Assembly (NCBI GenBank): GCA_020072785.1
Contig: JAIQGG010000005.1
Span: 118,181 to 182,180 of the forward strand
Direction: 5' to 3'
DNA: 64,000 bases
Source: Terriglobia bacterium
Lineage (GTDB): Bacteria > Acidobacteriota > Terriglobia > Acidiferrales > UBA7541
Position numbers and translations under genes: made by a program. This document shows, piece by piece, positions 33,555 to 42,477 of this stretch (positions are counted from its first letter, which is position 1; each line of letters begins with the position of its first letter). Below the pieces are notes generated by a model that was not told the DNA's origin, made no database searches, and saw nothing but the letters and a program-made list of their open reading frames with translations.

Positions 33555-34808
33555 ATGCTTAAATACTCGCTGCTTCAACATCCCTTCCCTGCTCTAGCCC
33601 TCTTGTTGCTTTTCGCTGGTGTGCTCGCCGGCACCGCCCGCGCACAGCAACAGCGCGAACGCACCATCGACGAGGTCAAAACGGAAGCGGTGCGCCGCGC
33701 GGAAAACGGGATGTATCCGCTCATCGGACTCGATCCCGCGGATGTCCGGGAAGCGTTCGCTTCCATCAAATCGCTCGATGACGATGACTGGGCCGCGGGT
33801 TTCGGCGCGGTGGCCGACCGCTATATGGCTCAGGCAAAGGCTCTCGAAGCCAGCGATCCCGCCAAAGCCAACGCCGCTTACGTCCGGGCATGGCGCATCT
33901 ATTCCTTCGGCCGCTGGCCGGTGCCGTCGTCCCCGGGCAAGCAACGCAACTATGCCAAAGCACTCGAAGCCTTTCTCGCCCATGCCCGCTTCATGGACCC
34001 GCCCTTACAGGTTGTGCGCATCCCCTTTGAAGGCTCCGAGATCGTCGGCTACTTGCGCCTGCCGAAGAATGCGAAAGGTCCCGTACCCCTGGTGATCGCC
34101 ATCAGCGGTTTGGATAGCCGGAAGGAAGATCTATCCGAAAACTTTGGTGCCATTCTGCCCTACGGCATCGGCTTTCTGGCCGTGGATTCGCCCGGCACGG
34201 GGCAAGCGCCGATCAAGGCCAGCGAAACCGCGGAACGCATGTTCTCGCGCGTGATTGACTACGCCCTGACGCGGCCGGAGGTGGATAAGACGAAAATTGG
34301 CGCTGACGGCCAGAGCTTCGGCGCCTACTGGGCCACCAAGCTGGCCATCGTCGAGCACGCGCGCGTGAAAGCCGTGGTCGCACAATCGCCGCCTGTCCAC
34401 GCTACGTTTCAGAAAGACTTTGTACTGAAAAATACGCTGGGCAATCGCGAGTATCTGTTCGGTCTCGTGCCGGCCCTCACGTCCATCTACGAGAATGCCA
34501 AGACAATTGACGACCTGGCGGAACTTCTCCCCAAGATGTCACTCGTGTACCAGAAACTCCTCGGCAAGCCGACAGCGCCGATGCTGATCATCTCCGGCGC
34601 TCTGGACACCCAGGTTCCCGTCTCCGACACCTACCTGCTCCTCAGCAACGGTGACGTGCCGAAGGAGGCCTGGATCAACCCCCAGGGCGGCCATCTCGGG
34701 CGCCAGGTGAAAGTCTGGCCCGATCCGGTCATCTTTCGGCAGGTCATCATCCCCTGGCTGGTCCGCACATTGGGAGTGGAAGGCGGCGACAAGGAAGCAG
34801 CGAAATAA
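33555..34808 (+). CDS. Secreted alpha/beta hydrolase (FrsA/DUF1100-like esterase)
   Basis: Exported hydrolase (417 aa) with a Sec signal ending ...GTARAQQ. An N-terminal helical cap (about 40-150) precedes the alpha/beta fold, with an oxyanion region VIAISGLDSRKED. The nucleophile serine lies in GADGQSFGAYW, the Asp in ISGALDTQVPVSD and the His in NPQGGHLGRQ. Arrangement with an N-terminal cap recalls FrsA-like esterases and 2,6-dihydroxypseudooxynicotine hydrolase, a C-C hydrolase. Substrate unknown. It follows the YncE gene after a strong hairpin and may have its own promoter. Confidence 0.86.
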   Translation: MLKYSLLQHPFPALALLLLFAGVLAGTARAQQQRERTIDEVKTEAVRRAENGMYPLIGLDPADVREAFASIKSLDDDDWAAGFGAVADRYMAQAKALEASDPAKANAAYVRAWRIYSFGRWPVPSSPGKQRNYAKALEAFLAHARFMDPPLQVVRIPFEGSEIVGYLRLPKNAKGPVPLVIAISGLDSRKEDLSENFGAILPYGIGFLAVDSPGTGQAPIKASETAERMFSRVIDYALTRPEVDKTKIGADGQSFGAYWATKLAIVEHARVKAVVAQSPPVHATFQKDFVLKNTLGNREYLFGLVPALTSIYENAKTIDDLAELLPKMSLVYQKLLGKPTAPMLIISGALDTQVPVSDTYLLLSNGDVPKEAWINPQGGHLGRQVKVWPDPVIFRQVIIPWLVRTLGVEGGDKEAAK

Positions 34809-35440
34809 AGAAGTAAGGAAACAGCATTGCGAGAAAGAGGTTGAAAGTCGAAAGTTGAATGTTGAAAGTTGGGACAGAAGAAAGAAGCAATACAGGGAGC
34901 TACGCCACGAAGAGCATTCGTGGGCAGAGGGAGCAGGCCCGGAATGGGCAGCGCTCCCTGCCCCCACCCCCATGTTTTCGTAAGAGTGGCAAATACAGGA
35001 CTTAGAGGAGAGGGATGTCTAAGAGGGGCAAGGAAATGAGTTGAAGTGGCTGTTTTTTCAATGGTTTGTGGGTGGCTCGTAAAAGCGACAAACAAACGAC
35101 CTATGGCTGCGATCTGTTTATAAGAAAGTAACTGGTTCGGGGCCGAAGATCTTAAAGAAGTTAAAAGAACTACGCGGTTGGAGCCCATAAATGGCGCGGC
35201 ACAGAAGAATCATGCCTGCGTAACTAAATCATTATAACATATTAGTATCTATTGCCAAATGATTACTCGTAAGTGGCTTGTCTGCATTGGGATAGGGGAT
35301 GCCGGTTCTGATTGGTAAGGCGGAGAAGTGTCTCTTGACACTGCCGTCGCTCTTATCGAGGGCACCCAAATTCTTTCTGGCGCGGTAAGGGTTAGCCTCT
35401 TGCAAGGGTCGCCAAAGGGCCCCTACCGAAAAGCTGCCGG
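34809..35440. other. 632-bp non-coding region with hairpin and low-complexity repeat
   Basis: No gene is supported here. At 34840-34872 there is a short imperfect direct repeat of TTGAAAGT units, a low-complexity purine pattern. At 34922-34963 a hairpin forms: GGGAGC (34929-34934) with GCTCCC (34953-34958), extended by GGGCA/TGCCC across a 2-base bulge. It is a possible terminator for the hydrolase gene 118 bp upstream. The part from about 35040 to 35270 is much more AT-rich than the surrounding genes. I see no tRNA or protein signal in it. Confidence 0.45.
34922..34963 (+). terminator. Bulged hairpin downstream of the FrsA-like hydrolase gene
   Basis: GGGCA-GA-GGGAGC pairs with GCTCCC-TGCCC across an 18-base loop. 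It lies 114 bp after the stop codon. The U-run is poor (GTTTTCG begins about 10 bases on), so the call is tentative. Confidence 0.35.
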
Positions 35441-36310
35441 CTACGGCATCTTGGCAGGCGCTCCCTGGATCATCGTCTGATAGCTGATGGAGATGACCCA
35501 CTGCCCATTCTGTTTTACCCACAAGCGGGTCACGTGAATCGGTTTGCCGCTATGAGGCTGGTGCAGGCAGGTCATCACCACGGCGTCCCCGAAATCAAAC
35601 ATGCGCGCGGAGACCAGCGGGGGCGGAGCCGAACCCACGCCCAATTGCTTCTGCTCATCGAGCGTCGCGATGCGGTCCGCCTTGTGGTTCGGATGATCGC
35701 CACCCGAACTCACCTGCACGAACTCCTCGGCGATGTGCGGCGCCCAGGCGGCGGAGTCATGCGCCGTCACGCCCGTCTCCAGCGCCTGCCACGACGCGAT
35801 TATCGCCCGCTCCGCTTCGTTCTTCGGCTCGTACGGCACCGTCTTGCAGGGGTTCTCGCACTCCCTCACGCCAGTCCCCGCCGACTTCGGCGGCTCGGCC
35901 ATCTGCGTCACCTCGTGATACACCAGCGCCCGCCATCCCTCTGCCCGCTTCACCCAGATCCGCAAGGCGTACACTTTCCCGCGATTGGCAGTGACCGCTC
36001 CCACATCACCATACGTCCGCTCCTGCACTTCGATCCCGCTTTCCTCGCCTAGCCCGGACTTCGGCAACGCCTGCAGCACTTCTGCCCGCGTCAGCGTCTT
36101 TCCCGCCGAATCCGTCCACGTAAACTCCGCGTCCAGCAGCTTGTCCGCCGCGGCCTGGTCCGCTTTTGCAAGGGCCTGCACGAGCGCGCGATCCGCCTGC
36201 AGCACCGCCTGATCCTCTCCCGCAGCCACCGCCGGCTGAGCAAGAAGGGCCGCCACCAGGCCTCCAAAGACAAGCGCAAAAACGAGTACAAAGGTGTTTG
36301 CGTGTTTCAT
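35441..36310 (-). CDS. Secreted double-SnoaL (DUF4440-like) protein, copy 1
   Basis: Exported protein (289 aa) with a Sec signal ending ...QPAVA. It contains two successive NTF2/SnoaL-like domains (about 35-140 and 160-285), each starting with a helix of the type ADRALVQALAKADQAAADKLLDAEFTW. Between them is the segment RECENPCKTVP. The same CENPC-x2-VP motif occurs at the same place in the protein of 40216-41106, so the two are paralogues. GGGAGGAAGC precedes the start. No catalytic function can be assigned. The two genes flank the TonB receptor gene. Confidence 0.82.
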   Translation of the reverse strand: MKHANTFVLVFALVFGGLVAALLAQPAVAAGEDQAVLQADRALVQALAKADQAAADKLLDAEFTWTDSAGKTLTRAEVLQALPKSGLGEESGIEVQERTYGDVGAVTANRGKVYALRIWVKRAEGWRALVYHEVTQMAEPPKSAGTGVRECENPCKTVPYEPKNEAERAIIASWQALETGVTAHDSAAWAPHIAEEFVQVSSGGDHPNHKADRIATLDEQKQLGVGSAPPPLVSARMFDFGDAVVMTCLHQPHSGKPIHVTRLWVKQNGQWVISISYQTMIQGAPAKMP

Positions 36311-36366
36311 GGCTTTCGCTTCCTCCCGAAGATTGCCTGCAACAGGGACTCCTTCGACCTAAAAGC

Positions 36367-36398
36367 GACAGGGGCCGGACTCACGTCCGGCCCCTGTC
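36367..36398 (-). terminator. Strong intrinsic terminator of the TonB receptor gene
   Basis: GACAGGGGCCGGAC (36367-36380) and GTCCGGCCCCTGTC (36385-36398) form a perfect 14-bp stem with the 4-base loop TCAC. On the minus strand it is followed by GCTTTTAGG. It begins 27 bp after the receptor's stop codon and lies 57 bp before the start of the next minus-strand gene. Confidence 0.75.
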
Positions 36399-36424
36399 CA
36401 TTACGTACCTGCCATCCGCAGGCT

Positions 36425-39400
36425 CTAGAAGATGAACTTTAGACCCAACTGGATGGCGCGAGAGCCGCCCGAGCCGAGCACGGGGTTGACGGCGGCGGTG
36501 TCCGGGGTGGCACAGCCACAGCCGAAGATGCCAGTCTGTGACGGATCGCCGAAGTTGCCCTGGCCCCAACCGCTGCTGCCACCATAGGGATTGGCGAAGT
36601 GGGGATGGTTGAACAGATTGAACGTTTCGACGCGGAACTGCGCCTTGAGGCGTTCGCCGAATTTGAAGCTCTTGCTGACGGACAGATCGACGTTGTGGAA
36701 GCCGGTATCCCGGAAGATGTTGCGGCCCATCTTGCCCCAGGTGCCCGGGGCCGAAGGAGTCATAACCGAATTGCCGATAGCGTAGCAGCCGAACTGCGCG
36801 AGGGTACCCCCGGCGGTTTTGTCGGCCGCAGCATTTATGCACGCAGTCCACTCTGCAATGGATTGCGCAGAGGCCAGCGGGACAGTGACCAAGCTACCCG
36901 CGGTGGTGTAACTACATGATCCCGTGGACGCATCTGTAGGATCTCCGGTGCAGTAGGGGAGTGAGTTCGGCCCGCCCGATTTGAAGTCCGCCGGATTGCC
37001 GAAGAAATCCCAGCGCTCGGTAGCTTCGCTGGTGCCGCTGATTCCGGTGTCATTGTAGGCCACTGACTGATCATTCACACCCCAGGGCTGGCCACTCTGA
37101 AGAGTGAGGATGGTATTGACCTGCCAGCCTTCGAGGAGCTGACTCCTGGTCTTCTTTTCGGGGAGGCTGTAGGTCAGAGAAAGAGTAAAGCGATGACGGA
37201 TATCGTAGTCGCTGCTGCCATGTTCCGCGGCCGGATTCATGCTGTCCTGGGGAAGGAAGGCAACCCAGTTGGAGGACATGAAGTCCAGGCCGTGGGAATA
37301 GGTGTAGCCGGCCACGAAATCAAGGCCATGATAGTTGCGAGCGGTCAGAGTGCCCTGCAAGCCGTTGTAGGTGGAACCGTAGAGATTGGAGAGCTGGTTG
37401 ATGATCCCGAGATAGGGGTATTGGGCAGCGTAAGGCCGGGGCCCCCCACCCAGAGCAGGCTGATTGACGTCCCGAACACCGGTCAGCTTCACGCCGTGAT
37501 TACCGACGTAGGAAAGGTCGAGGGAAAGCTTGCCGGAGAAGGCGTGCTGGATACCCAGCGTCCAGTTCTCGACGTATGGAGTCTTGAAATTGCGATCCAT
37601 GGAGAAGGTGTCACAGGGATCGGGGTTATTGCCACCGGCTTCCAAGGCCAGGCCATCGCCGCACTGAACCAGTCCCGTGACGCTGGCCGGATAGATGGCG
37701 GTGGATTGATCCACCCAATTAAGGCTCGATCCGGGGAGCGTAATTCCCGAGGTGATGATGTTTCCGATGCCTGGGGTGGTGACCGAGGGATCGCCAGTGA
37801 CAATCGTGGCGCCTGTGGGAATCGTGCCCACACCTAGGGTGACAGTATTTTGCGTGTTTTGCTGGGACATGAAGGTATTCATGGACAAGAGGCTGTAAAT
37901 GAGGCTGCCCCCTGCGCGGACGATGGTAGTGCCCTTACCGCTGACATCCCAGGCGACACCAAAACGCGGGGAGAAGTTCTTGTGATCGCCATTGTAAACC
38001 GAAGAGATGTTCTTGCCGACTTGCTCCAAGCCGACCGAAGGCTCCCAATTGCCGAGCAGATTGCTGGCTTCGGTGGGAACGCCGCGGTACTCGTAGCGCA
38101 AACCGAGGTTCAAAGTGACATGGGGAGTGATGCGCCAGTCGTCCTGGACAAAGCCGGCGTAGAGCCATTGAGTGATGTTGCGAGTGGGATCGCCGGCCAG
38201 AAAAGTGGTGTTGCCGGGAATGCCCTTGAGAAAATTTTCCAAACTACCAAAGCGGATGCGGCCGCGGCCGCCGCGGAAGGTGGCCTGGTGGACCATGTCT
38301 TTGCGGAGTTCCCCGCCAAACTTAATGGCGTGCTTGCCACGCAGATAGGAGACCTGGTCAATAAAGTCAACGACCTTGTCGGGTCCGACGATCTTGGGGA
38401 AGTTGTGGAAAGCGCCCAGTTGGGTGAAGCCGGAAACGCGGAGATCGGGGATTCCGCTCAACAGGGGATTGGAAAGGCCGGTGTTGATGACGTAGGGGTA
38501 ATTGACATCGTTGGGGATGATCTGGAGAACGTAGTGAGTAAAACCTCCGCGGAACTCGTTGACCCAAGTAGAGTTGGGGGTCCAGGTCCAGGTGCCGGAG
38601 ACATCCTGGGCGCGGGAATGAACGTTGGTGCGGAATTGGGGAAGCAGCTCGATGAAGTCAAAGCCCACGATGGTGTCGTTGCCGAAGAAATAGGAGCCGC
38701 TCAGGGCGTTATGTTCGCTGATGTGGTAATCCACTTTGCCCAAAGCGTTCTTGGAACTGTTCTCGTTGGGATAGTTGATGAGAACACCTTTCCCCTGGCT
38801 GGAGTTGGGCGTGTAAAATCCCGCCAGATAGCTGCTAAGCGGGTTGACCGACATGCTTTGAGCGATAATATCCGCCGTGGCGTCCGGAATGCTCTTGGTG
38901 CAGTCGCCGGTGAGGAGCACAACGCAGCCGTTGCCACCGCCACCCGCGATGGAAGCGGTTGTGGGGACGTTGGCCTGGATCGAATTGCCGACGGTGTACA
39001 TCAGGCCCTCATATGCGCCGAAATAGAAGAGTTTATCCCTGATGATGCGGCCGCCCACTGTGGCGCCGTACTGTTCGAGATTGAGTGGCGTTTTCTCCGC
39101 GGCAAGACCGGTACTGGGATCGATCGCGGGGTTGAAGTAGTTGCGGGCATCCCAGGAATCCTTGCGGCCAAAGGCATAAGCAGTGCCGTGGATGTCGTTG
39201 GTACCGGACTTCAAGCCGACGCTGGTGACGGCGCCGGGCTTCCAGCCGAATTCGGCCTTGGGGTTGACCTGGGTGTTGAATTCCTGAATGGCGTCGATGG
39301 GAAGGATGGTCGCGGCGTCGCCGATGACCGCGGCGGCGTTGGTGATGCTGAGGCCCATGAAGGCTTCGTCGTTGGTGATGCCGTCAACGATGTAACTGGT

Positions 39401-39967
39401 GTCCTCGGGCCGGATGCCGTTGGTGCTCTGGGTCCAGGGTCCGCCGCCAGGGTAGATCGTGGTGCCGGGGCGGAGGGAGACGAGGTTCTGATAGTTGCGG
39501 CCGTTCAACGGGAGGTCGTTGATGATCTCATTGTTGATGGTGCCGCCGAGGGTGGTGCTGCTGGTGTCCACCATGGGGACGTCCTCGGTTACCGTGATCG
39601 TCTCGGTCTTCGCGCCAGTCTGGAGAACGACATCAACGCGGACCTCCTTGCCAACCTCCAGCAGGATGTTCTGGCGATCAAGCGCCTTGAAACCTTTGGC
39701 CTCCACATGCACTTTGTACGTACCTGGCAGGAGATTGGGCGCCAAGTATTCCCCGGATTCATCCGTGGTCAGGTTGCGCGAGATCCCTCTCTGCACGTCC
39801 GTGACGGTCACGGTGGCACCGGCGACGTTCCCGCCGGATTGGTCGGTGACGGCTCCCATGATGCGACCCGTGCTGCCTTGCGCAAACATCGGCACACAGG
39901 CCAGCAACAGCGCGAGACTCACAGTCAAAATGCGCACAGCCATTCCCAAACGGAATTGCCGTTTCAT
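36425..39967 (-). CDS. Oar-like TonB-dependent receptor with carboxypeptidase-regulatory domain
   Basis: Outer-membrane transporter (1180 aa). A Sec signal (ending ...CVPMFAQ) precedes a CarboxypepD_reg/Cna-B-type domain (about 25-110: GAVTDQSGGNVAGATVTVTD...). Next come a plug domain (TETITVTEDVPMVDTSSTTLGGTINNEIINDLPLNGRNYQNLVSLRPG) and a large beta-barrel ending in aromatic ...LGLKFIF. This architecture is a hallmark of Acidobacteriota and Bacteroidota receptors for oligosaccharides, peptides or other large nutrients. The start at 39967 is chosen because GGAGGAAGC lies before it; an ATG nine codons upstream lacks one. It has its own promoter with an operator-like repeat at 40019-40035 and its own terminator. 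Confidence 0.93.
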   Translation of the reverse strand: MKRQFRLGMAVRILTVSLALLLACVPMFAQGSTGRIMGAVTDQSGGNVAGATVTVTDVQRGISRNLTTDESGEYLAPNLLPGTYKVHVEAKGFKALDRQNILLEVGKEVRVDVVLQTGAKTETITVTEDVPMVDTSSTTLGGTINNEIINDLPLNGRNYQNLVSLRPGTTIYPGGGPWTQSTNGIRPEDTSYIVDGITNDEAFMGLSITNAAAVIGDAATILPIDAIQEFNTQVNPKAEFGWKPGAVTSVGLKSGTNDIHGTAYAFGRKDSWDARNYFNPAIDPSTGLAAEKTPLNLEQYGATVGGRIIRDKLFYFGAYEGLMYTVGNSIQANVPTTASIAGGGGNGCVVLLTGDCTKSIPDATADIIAQSMSVNPLSSYLAGFYTPNSSQGKGVLINYPNENSSKNALGKVDYHISEHNALSGSYFFGNDTIVGFDFIELLPQFRTNVHSRAQDVSGTWTWTPNSTWVNEFRGGFTHYVLQIIPNDVNYPYVINTGLSNPLLSGIPDLRVSGFTQLGAFHNFPKIVGPDKVVDFIDQVSYLRGKHAIKFGGELRKDMVHQATFRGGRGRIRFGSLENFLKGIPGNTTFLAGDPTRNITQWLYAGFVQDDWRITPHVTLNLGLRYEYRGVPTEASNLLGNWEPSVGLEQVGKNISSVYNGDHKNFSPRFGVAWDVSGKGTTIVRAGGSLIYSLLSMNTFMSQQNTQNTVTLGVGTIPTGATIVTGDPSVTTPGIGNIITSGITLPGSSLNWVDQSTAIYPASVTGLVQCGDGLALEAGGNNPDPCDTFSMDRNFKTPYVENWTLGIQHAFSGKLSLDLSYVGNHGVKLTGVRDVNQPALGGGPRPYAAQYPYLGIINQLSNLYGSTYNGLQGTLTARNYHGLDFVAGYTYSHGLDFMSSNWVAFLPQDSMNPAAEHGSSDYDIRHRFTLSLTYSLPEKKTRSQLLEGWQVNTILTLQSGQPWGVNDQSVAYNDTGISGTSEATERWDFFGNPADFKSGGPNSLPYCTGDPTDASTGSCSYTTAGSLVTVPLASAQSIAEWTACINAAADKTAGGTLAQFGCYAIGNSVMTPSAPGTWGKMGRNIFRDTGFHNVDLSVSKSFKFGERLKAQFRVETFNLFNHPHFANPYGGSSGWGQGNFGDPSQTGIFGCGCATPDTAAVNPVLGSGGSRAIQLGLKFIF

Positions 39968-40018
39968 AGTGCTTCCTCCGGTATTGGAACGCATGAAAAG
40001 CCTCCACCCCTGAAAAAT

Positions 40019-40057
40019 GGTATAACCGCTATACCGTCATATGAGACGATGTGTCAA
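40019..40057 (-). promoter_or_regulatory. Promoter and operator-like repeat of the TonB receptor gene
   Basis: On the minus strand TTGACA (40057-40052) and TATAGC (40033-40028) are 18 bp apart. The inverted repeat GGTATA (40019-40024) - 5 bp - TATACC (40030-40035) covers the -10 box and the start region, so a repressor is likely. No regulator gene is adjacent, so it would be controlled from elsewhere. Confidence 0.6.
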
Positions 40058-40215
40058 GCACTTTCCTCAAAAAAATTACTTCCAGCAATTACAAAGATTC
40101 GTCCTCCAAAAGCTATTCCCCAGTAATTTAATGGGTTAGACTGCCCTGCCGGGGAAACGAGGACTAGCCAACTCCGCTTCCCTCCGATTTTCCCCTACCG
40201 ACTCTGGAGGCTGCC

Positions 40216-41106
40216 ATGAGACGAATCCATACCGGCGCCCTATTCGCGGTCAGCATCCTGGCTGCAGGTACATTCGCCGCCCCAAGCGATAAGTCCGCCA
40301 CTACGGCCACTGCGGAAACGGCCGCCATCCAGGCAGACCTCGCTTTGGTGCAAGCTATCGAAACGGGCGACCAACCCGCCTTGGCTGCGCTTCTGGATGA
40401 TGACTTTACCTGGACCGACCTGGAGGGGCGGACGCGCACCAGGGCGCAGGTGCTTCAGGACCTGACGAAGCTCACCGCCAGCAAGACGAACCTGCGGGTG
40501 CGCAACTACGGCACCGTCATCTTTTTTACCGGCAGCGCCCAAGTCGCCGCGCATAACATCCGCTTCGTGCGCGTCTGGGTAAAGCGCCCCAGCGGCTGGC
40601 GCGCACTGCTGCATGAGGACACCGCCATTGTCGGGAAAACCGCCGCACCACAGGCCACCGTTCCCGCCGGTACTCGCTGCGAGAATCCCTGCACTGCCGT
40701 GCCGGACATGCCGCAAGCTCCCGTCGCGCGGGAAGTCGTCGCCTCCTGGCAAGCCCTGGAGACCGCCGTCAACCGCCGCGACGCCGACGGCTGGGCCGCG
40801 CACGTCGCCGACGAGTTCGTCTTCAACGTAAAAGATAACGGCAACCCGCTCACCAAAGCCGACCGCATTGCCACCATCAAAAAACAGGCGCAAGACGCCA
40901 CCACCACGGACATCGGCGCGGTCCTGCCCGGTTCCATGGCTGTGTGGGTCTTCGGGGAGACGGCCGTAATGGCCGATGTTCAGCAGCCGACCATCGGCGG
41001 CGATCCCTATCGCGCCATGCGTATCTGGATAAAACGCGACGCCCGCTGGCAGCTCGTCTATAGTCAGCAGACGATCATCCGTCATCCCGTGCAAGCTGCT
41101 CGGTGA
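40216..41106 (+). CDS. Secreted double-SnoaL (DUF4440-like) protein, copy 2
   Basis: Exported protein (296 aa) with a Sec signal ending ...GTFAAPS. Two tandem NTF2/SnoaL-like domains: one from AIQADLALVQAIETGDQPALAALLDDDFTW, one from VVASWQALETAVNRRDADGWAAHVADEFVF. They are joined by GTRCENPCTAVP. The CENPC motif, probably a disulfide or metal-binding pair, matches the paralogue at 35441-36310. GGAGG precedes the ATG. The gene is divergent from the TonB receptor. Function unknown. Confidence 0.82.
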   Translation: MRRIHTGALFAVSILAAGTFAAPSDKSATTATAETAAIQADLALVQAIETGDQPALAALLDDDFTWTDLEGRTRTRAQVLQDLTKLTASKTNLRVRNYGTVIFFTGSAQVAAHNIRFVRVWVKRPSGWRALLHEDTAIVGKTAAPQATVPAGTRCENPCTAVPDMPQAPVAREVVASWQALETAVNRRDADGWAAHVADEFVFNVKDNGNPLTKADRIATIKKQAQDATTTDIGAVLPGSMAVWVFGETAVMADVQQPTIGGDPYRAMRIWIKRDARWQLVYSQQTIIRHPVQAAR

Positions 41107-41210
41107 TCGGCCTGCAGCGGCACCGCGTTCGGCACTGGAGCAGTACCCTTCCGCGCGCCCGCACAGGCCGCCCTCGTGCTCCTTTTCCATTTGTGGCACA
41201 GTAACAACCC

Positions 41211-42458
41211 ATGCCCGAGTCCCGGAATCCACAACGCTCCTGGCGTGCCGCCCTTTCCTATCCGGACTTCACGCTTTACCAATCCGCACGGCTCCTGATC
41301 GGCTTCTCCCAGGCCATGCAGTCGGTCGCCGTCGGCTGGCAGGTCTACGAGATCACCAAGCGTCCCCTGGATCTTGGTCTTGTTGGGCTGGCGCAGTTTC
41401 TGCCCGGAATCTTGCTCTTCCTTGTCTCCGGCCATGTCGCCGATCGTTTCGACCGCCGCAGGCTCTACGCGTTTTGCTGCGCGGGATTTGCCGTTTGCTC
41501 CAGCCTGCTTCTCTTGCTCATCTATCGGGGAAACCATTCGGTCTACCCCATCTATCTCGTGCTCATTCTCCTCGGCGTAGTTCGTTCCTTCAGCTGGCCC
41601 CTGGGCCAGGCGCTCTTGCCGCAGTTGATTCCCGAAGAACATTTTCCGAATGCCGTGGCCCTGGGCGCAACCGTCACGCAGACGGCCATGATCCTCGGTC
41701 CGGCCATCGGCGGCGTCATTTATGCATTCTCCCGCGGCCCTTCGGCCGTCTATGGCACCGCGGCCGCCGCTTCGCTGGGCGGCATGTTGGCCACGCTCCG
41801 CATCCGCTCCCGGGCCAAGCCGCGCCCGCCGGAGCAGATGAGCCTCACCACGGTCCTGGCAGGCCTGCGCTATATCTGGACCCAGCGCTTGATCCTCGGC
41901 ACGATCTCGCTCGACCTCTTCGCGGTTTTACTGGGAGGCGCGGTGGCTCTTCTTCCGGTCTACGCGCGGGAAATTCTCAGCACCGGGCCCTGGGGTCTCG
42001 GCCTGCTGCGCAGCGCCCCCGGGGTCGGCGCCGCGGCCATGGCCTTTCTTATGGCCCATCGCCCGCTGCGCGGGCGCGCCGGGGCGACCATGCTCTGGTG
42101 CGTCGCCGGTTTCGGCTTGTTCACCGTTCTCTTCGGGATCTCCCGAAGCTTTCCGCTCTCTCTGCTTGCCCTGCTGCTCGTCGGCGCCACGGACATGGTC
42201 AGTCTGATCATCCGCAGCACCATGGTGCAGCTCGCCACGCGCGATGAGATGCGCGGCCGGGTAGGCGCCGTCAACATGCTGTTCATCGGGGCTTCCAACG
42301 AGCTTGGCGAATTCGAGTCCGGTCTCACCGCCGCATGGTTCGGAACCGTCCCGGCCGTTGTCCTCGGCGGCCTCGGAACCCTCTTCGTCGCCGCCATCTG
42401 GGCCTGGCGCTTCCCCGAAATCCGCCATTCCGACCAATTCAGTGGCCCGCAATCCTAG
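41211..42458 (+). CDS. MFS transporter (EntS-like, MFS_3 family)
   Basis: Twelve-helix permease (415 aa). The N-terminal half has the family stretch SVAVGWQVYEITKRPLDLGLVGLAQFLPG and the loop motif VSGHVADRFDRRRL, the MFS motif A equivalent (G-x-x-x-D-R). The second half contains LLRSAPGVGAAAMAFLM. Members of this group export siderophores or other small molecules. No Shine-Dalgarno is evident. It is not clearly in an operon with its neighbours: the SnoaL gene ends 104 bp before and the next gene is on the other strand. Confidence 0.88.
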   Translation: MPESRNPQRSWRAALSYPDFTLYQSARLLIGFSQAMQSVAVGWQVYEITKRPLDLGLVGLAQFLPGILLFLVSGHVADRFDRRRLYAFCCAGFAVCSSLLLLLIYRGNHSVYPIYLVLILLGVVRSFSWPLGQALLPQLIPEEHFPNAVALGATVTQTAMILGPAIGGVIYAFSRGPSAVYGTAAAASLGGMLATLRIRSRAKPRPPEQMSLTTVLAGLRYIWTQRLILGTISLDLFAVLLGGAVALLPVYAREILSTGPWGLGLLRSAPGVGAAAMAFLMAHRPLRGRAGATMLWCVAGFGLFTVLFGISRSFPLSLLALLLVGATDMVSLIIRSTMVQLATRDEMRGRVGAVNMLFIGASNELGEFESGLTAAWFGTVPAVVLGGLGTLFVAAIWAWRFPEIRHSDQFSGPQS

Positions 42459-42477
42459 TCCGCAGCGGCCCCGGCCA

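Noticed and set aside
34840..34872. Short repeats of TTGAAAGT considered as the start of a CRISPR or tandem repeat array.
   Set aside because: Only about three degenerate units without spacers; better described as low-complexity sequence.
37850..40126. A 758-codon open frame on the plus strand opposite the TonB receptor gene.
   Set aside because: It is the antisense shadow of a receptor with clear domains and signal peptide. Its translation is low-complexity, with no recognisable domain and no ribosome binding site.
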